Shown here in pieces: positions 61,666-64,000 of a DNA stretch of 64,000 bases. The notes below the pieces were generated by a model. The model was not told where the DNA came from. It saw only the letters and a list, made by a program, of their open reading frames with translations, and ran no database searches. The DNA comes from JAGNHB01 sp964436005 (GTDB lineage: Bacteria; Acidobacteriota; JAAYUB01). A program made the position numbers and the translations under genes. The stretch spans positions 17,715 to 81,714 of the forward strand of contig CAYTBK010000004.1 in NCBI GenBank assembly GCA_964436005.1, in the 5' to 3' direction. Numbering within the stretch: the first letter of the stretch is position 1; the number at the start of each line of letters is the position of its first letter.

Positions 61666-61752
61666 TGTCGCTGCGACGGAAAATTTCCCGGGCGGACCCG
61701 TCGGGAAGATTTCTCTCCCGGTGGCACAGGGGCACGGAGGCCAGGCGCAAGC

Positions 61753-61870
61753 GCCCGGCGGAGGCGCCTTGTGCCACAAGGCGCACCCCCGTTCCGCACC
61801 GAGGGCGAGCCGTCCATCTCGCCCGAAGCGCTGCCCCCGGGTGCGCCTTGCACCGCAAGGCGCCTACGGG
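61753..61870. repeat. 120-base double-hairpin element, copy A
   Basis: Two hairpins, GCGCCTTGTG/CACAAGGCGC (10 bp, one-base loop) and GCGCCTTGC/GCAAGGCGC (9 bp, three-base loop), are separated by about 60 bases. A near-identical copy B lies at 62051-62170 in the same orientation. Confidence 0.85.
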
Positions 61871-61920
61871 GTGCGGCCGCCTCCTGCCTCCAGGACGTCT
61901 CGCCGCGCCCCATCCTCCCC

Positions 61921-61977
61921 ATCCATGTTCCAATCCTCCGGAAACATGGATAGTCAGGATATGCATGATGAAAGTGG
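61921..61977. repeat. ACATGGAT-type palindromic element between the two copies
   Basis: ATCCATGTT (61921-61929) pairs with AACATGGAT (61943-61951), and CATGGATAGTCAGGATATGCATGATG follows. It is related to the elements at 23798 and 34022. No gene lies in 61591-62182. Confidence 0.7.
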
Positions 61978-62050
61978 GAACAATTCTTCTCGGCCGGCCT
62001 GATCACTGTTTTCATGATCTTCCCGGTGGGCAGCCGCCCGTCGGCGAAAC

Positions 62051-62170
62051 GCCCGGCGGAGGCGCCTTGTGCCACAAGGCGCACCCCCGTTCCGCATCGA
62101 GGGCAAGCCGCCCATGTCGCCCGGATCGCTGCCGCCGGGTGCGCCTTGCATCGCAAGGCGCCTACGGGGG
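62051..62170. repeat. 120-base double-hairpin element, copy B
   Basis: This is a direct repeat of copy A (61753-61870) with a few substitutions, for example ATCGCTGCCGCCGGGTGCG for AGCGCTGCCCCCGGGTGCG. Both hairpins are intact. It ends 12 bases before the nuoE stop codon, so it could also act as a transcript-end structure for nuoDE. Confidence 0.85.
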
Positions 62171-62182
62171 CCCGCATCCGGT

Positions 62183-62835
62183 CTAAGCTTGTTCTTCTTC
62201 CCGGGAGAGGAGTGCCTTGAGGATCTCCACGGCCTTTTCGGGGGTGAGATCGCCGTGGAATACGCCGTCCACCTGCATCGCCGGGGCGTGGTCGCACAGG
62301 CCCAGGCACTCCACCCGCTGCAGGGTGNNNNNNNNNNNNNNNNNNNNNNNNNNNNNNNNNNNNNNNNNNNNNNNNNNNNNNNNNNNNNNNNNNNNNNNNN
62401 NNNNNNNNNNNNNNNNNNNNNNNNNNNCTGCATCGCCGGGGCGTGGTCGCACAGGCCCAGGCACTCCACCCGCTGCAGGGTGAGCGCCCCGTCGGGGCGG
62501 GTTTCGCCGGTGCCGACCCCCAGCGCCTGCTCCACCGCCCGGCGCACCTCTTCGGAACCGCGCAACCAGCAGGGCAGGTTCCCGCACAGGCAGACCAGGT
62601 GCTTGCCGAGGGGGGTGGTGGAGAACATGGAATAGAAGGTCAGGACCTCGCGCACCCGTTCGGGGGAGACCCCCAGCGCGGCGGCCAGCGCGGGGACCAG
62701 GCCCTCGGGCACCCCGCCCAGACGCGCCTGCACCCGGTGGAGGGCCTCGATGAGGACGCCGGATCCGTCGGCCGCCCCGCCGCGCAGGGCGGCGATCTCG
62801 TCCTGGAGGAACTTGGGCAGGGTTTCGCCGCTCAT
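62183..62835 (-). CDS. nuoE: NADH-quinone oxidoreductase subunit E, interrupted by a false scaffold gap
   Basis: NuoE carries the N1a [2Fe-2S] cluster of the NADH-dehydrogenase arm of complex I. The upstream part has FYSMFSTTPLGKHLVCLCGNLPCWLRGSEEV and ECLGLCDHAPAMQ, giving the C-x4-C and C-x3-C ligand pairs. The downstream part has VDGVFHGDLTPEKAVEILKALL. Bases 62273-62327 and 62428-62482, on either side of the 100 N, are the same 55 bases. Removing the gap and one copy (155 bases) leaves 498 bases, an exact reading frame of 165 residues, typical for NuoE. The ATG overlaps the nuoD stop (ATGA). Confidence 0.9.
62328..62427. other. Assembly gap, 100 N, probably artefactual
   Basis: The 55 bases before and the 55 bases after the N run are identical, the pattern left when two contigs overlapping by a k-mer are joined with a default spacer. 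Real missing sequence is not indicated. Confidence 0.95.
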
Positions 62836-64000
62836 CGGTCCAACTCCCCGCCGATCATGTTCACGCTGCCGAAGGTGGCGATGAGGTCCGCCACCATGTG
62901 GCCGGGCAGGATCTCGTCCAGCGCCGCCATGATGACGAAGCAGGGGGAGTGCACCCGGACCCGGTGGGGGCGCCCCGTGCCGTTGCTCACGACGTAGAAG
63001 CCGAGCTCGCCGTTGGCCCCCTCCACGGCGGCGTAGGCGTCGCCGGGGGGAGGCTTGACGCCCTGCCCCTCCATGATCAGCATAAAATGGTTCATCAGGC
63101 CCTCGATGCTGCGGTAGGCCTTGGTCAGGGGCGGCGAGACCACCCCGGGCCCGCCGGCGCCCAGGGCCTCCCGGGCTGCGCTCTCCTGGCCCTCCAGGTT
63201 GGGCGACAGCCGCGCCTCCCGCTCCAGGAGCCCCTGGGTCTGCCCGTGCTTGGCCGCGTCCACCAACTCCGCGGCCTCCACGTACTCGGCGGGGAGGCGG
63301 GCGAGCACCTCGCCGCCGGGCAGCCGGGCCAGGCACTGCTCGCAGATGTGCAGGGACTGCCGGATCTCCTCCATCCGGACCAGGTAGCGGTCGTAGTTGT
63401 CGCCCGCTTCCCCGGTGGGCACGTCGAAGGACACGCGGTCGTAGGCGTCGTAGGGCTCCGCCTTGCGCAGGTCGTGGGCCAGCCCGGTGGAGCGGAGCCA
63501 CGGCCCCATGATGCCGTAGGAGAGGGCGGTTTCCCGCGAGATGACGCCCACGCCGCGGAGCCGGTCGACGAAGATCCGGTTCCGGGTGAGGAGTTTGTCG
63601 GTGTCTTTCAGCAGTCCGCGCACCTTCCGGAACATCTCGGCGGCCTTGGCGGCGAAGCCGGCGGGCAGGTCGGCCCGCACGCCGCCCACCCGCCCGAAGG
63701 AGGTGGTGATCCGGGCCCCGGTCGCGTCCTCGACGAGCTCGTAGAGGAGCTCGCGGGCCTGCATGAAGTACAGGAAGGCCGTGAAGGCGCCGAGTTCCAT
63801 GGCGCTGGCGCCGATGCAGGTCAGGTGGTCGGTCACGCGCGAGATCTCGGCCAGGAGCGTGCGCAGGAACAGCGCGCGCTCGGGCGGCCGGAGGTCGAGC
63901 AACTTCTCCACCGCCCGGCAGTAGCCGAAGTTGTTGATGAGGGGCGAGACGTAGTTGAGCCGGTCGGTGTAGGGCACCACGCCGTTCCAGGAGACGTTCT
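62832..64000 (-). CDS. nuoD: NADH-quinone oxidoreductase subunit D (partial)
   Basis: The 49-kDa quinone-site subunit of conventional complex I; it runs off the right edge of the window, so the N-terminus is missing. Visible motifs are NGVVPYTDRLNYVSPLINNFGYCRAVEKLLD, ERALFLRTLLAEISRVTDHL, RITTSFGRVGGVRADLP, and KPPPGDAYAAVEGANGELGFYVVSNGTGRPHRVRVHSPCF, with GSVNMIGGELDR at the C-terminus. Unlike the large subunit at 53459, it has no CxxC nickel motifs (the L2 position reads GELDR), so this is respiratory NuoD and not a hydrogenase. An ATGA overlap links it to nuoE. Confidence 0.94.
   Translation of the reverse strand, partial: NVSWNGVVPYTDRLNYVSPLINNFGYCRAVEKLLDLRPPERALFLRTLLAEISRVTDHLTCIGASAMELGAFTAFLYFMQARELLYELVEDATGARITTSFGRVGGVRADLPAGFAAKAAEMFRKVRGLLKDTDKLLTRNRIFVDRLRGVGVISRETALSYGIMGPWLRSTGLAHDLRKAEPYDAYDRVSFDVPTGEAGDNYDRYLVRMEEIRQSLHICEQCLARLPGGEVLARLPAEYVEAAELVDAAKHGQTQGLLEREARLSPNLEGQESAAREALGAGGPGVVSPPLTKAYRSIEGLMNHFMLIMEGQGVKPPPGDAYAAVEGANGELGFYVVSNGTGRPHRVRVHSPCFVIMAALDEILPGHMVADLIATFGSVNMIGGELDR

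Noticed and set aside
61662..62309. Arg/Ala/Gly-rich frames across the double-hairpin copies
   Set aside because: They arise from the duplicated 120-base element and have no start signals or recognisable domain.

Overview
This is 64 kb of GC-rich chromosome from a diderm (Gram-negative-type) bacterium. The envelope evidence is an LptD lipopolysaccharide-export barrel, two TonB-dependent receptors, an O-antigen-ligase-like protein and a type IV pilus/type II secretion ATPase. A complex I fragment, a separate energy-converting [NiFe] hydrogenase, a biotin-dependent acyl-CoA carboxylase and many lipid/secreted proteins fit an anaerobic or facultative heterotroph. The flavour (folK-dNK-panC neighbourhood, propeller-GGDEF sensors, dockerin-like secreted proteins, GC-rich intergenic repeats) reminds me of Acidobacteriota, but no rRNA or other phylogenetic marker was examined and this stays a guess. 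Two 100-N runs mark scaffold joins, so the source is a draft assembly, possibly a MAG.

Layout. 1-371: end of a PilB/GspE ATPase. 372-13680: accessory region in which four direct copies of an intergenic repeat module separate a large secreted helical protein, a serine hydrolase, a remnant of a secreted protein and a propeller-GGDEF sensor broken by an amber codon; a dockerin-containing secreted protein follows. 13731-23303 (minus): nadB-nadC-lptD-folK-dNK-panC-PDZ/aspartyl-protease-like-TPR genes. 23304-26767: repeat arrays around a TonB receptor. 26768-33907 (plus): three-gene acyl-CoA carboxylase operon and dnaE. 34662-38319 (minus): TPM-domain, Tim44-like and CNNM/CBS genes. 38518-41733 (plus): acyl-CoA synthetase, small secreted protein, universal stress protein. 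41858-43165 (minus): SagB-type oxidoreductase. 43330-47407 (plus): cobalamin riboswitch with a BtuB-like receptor, then PilZ and FAD-linked oxidase genes. 47419-50517 (minus): O-antigen-ligase/TPR protein. 50651-51895 (plus): Cys/Met PLP enzyme. 52051-61590 (minus): eleven-gene group 4 [NiFe]-hydrogenase operon. 61591-62182: repeats. 62183-64000 (minus): nuoE and truncated nuoD of a conventional complex I.

The most interesting items are: (i) the hydrogenase operon, whose large subunit keeps all four [NiFe] cysteines while its membrane arm carries complex-I-like A, J, K and H subunits and three antiporter-like subunits; (ii) a repeat family built on GGGTGTCCACA, seen in seven gene-free regions as left-hand TGGACACCC arrays facing right-hand GGGTGTCCA arrays, with a conserved core of about 103 bp in four copies that alternate with accessory genes; (iii) an in-frame amber codon in a sensor diguanylate cyclase; (iv) a 97-bp palindromic element read through in frame inside a Tim44-like gene; (v) a false 100-N gap inside nuoE, whose two edges are the same 55 bases.
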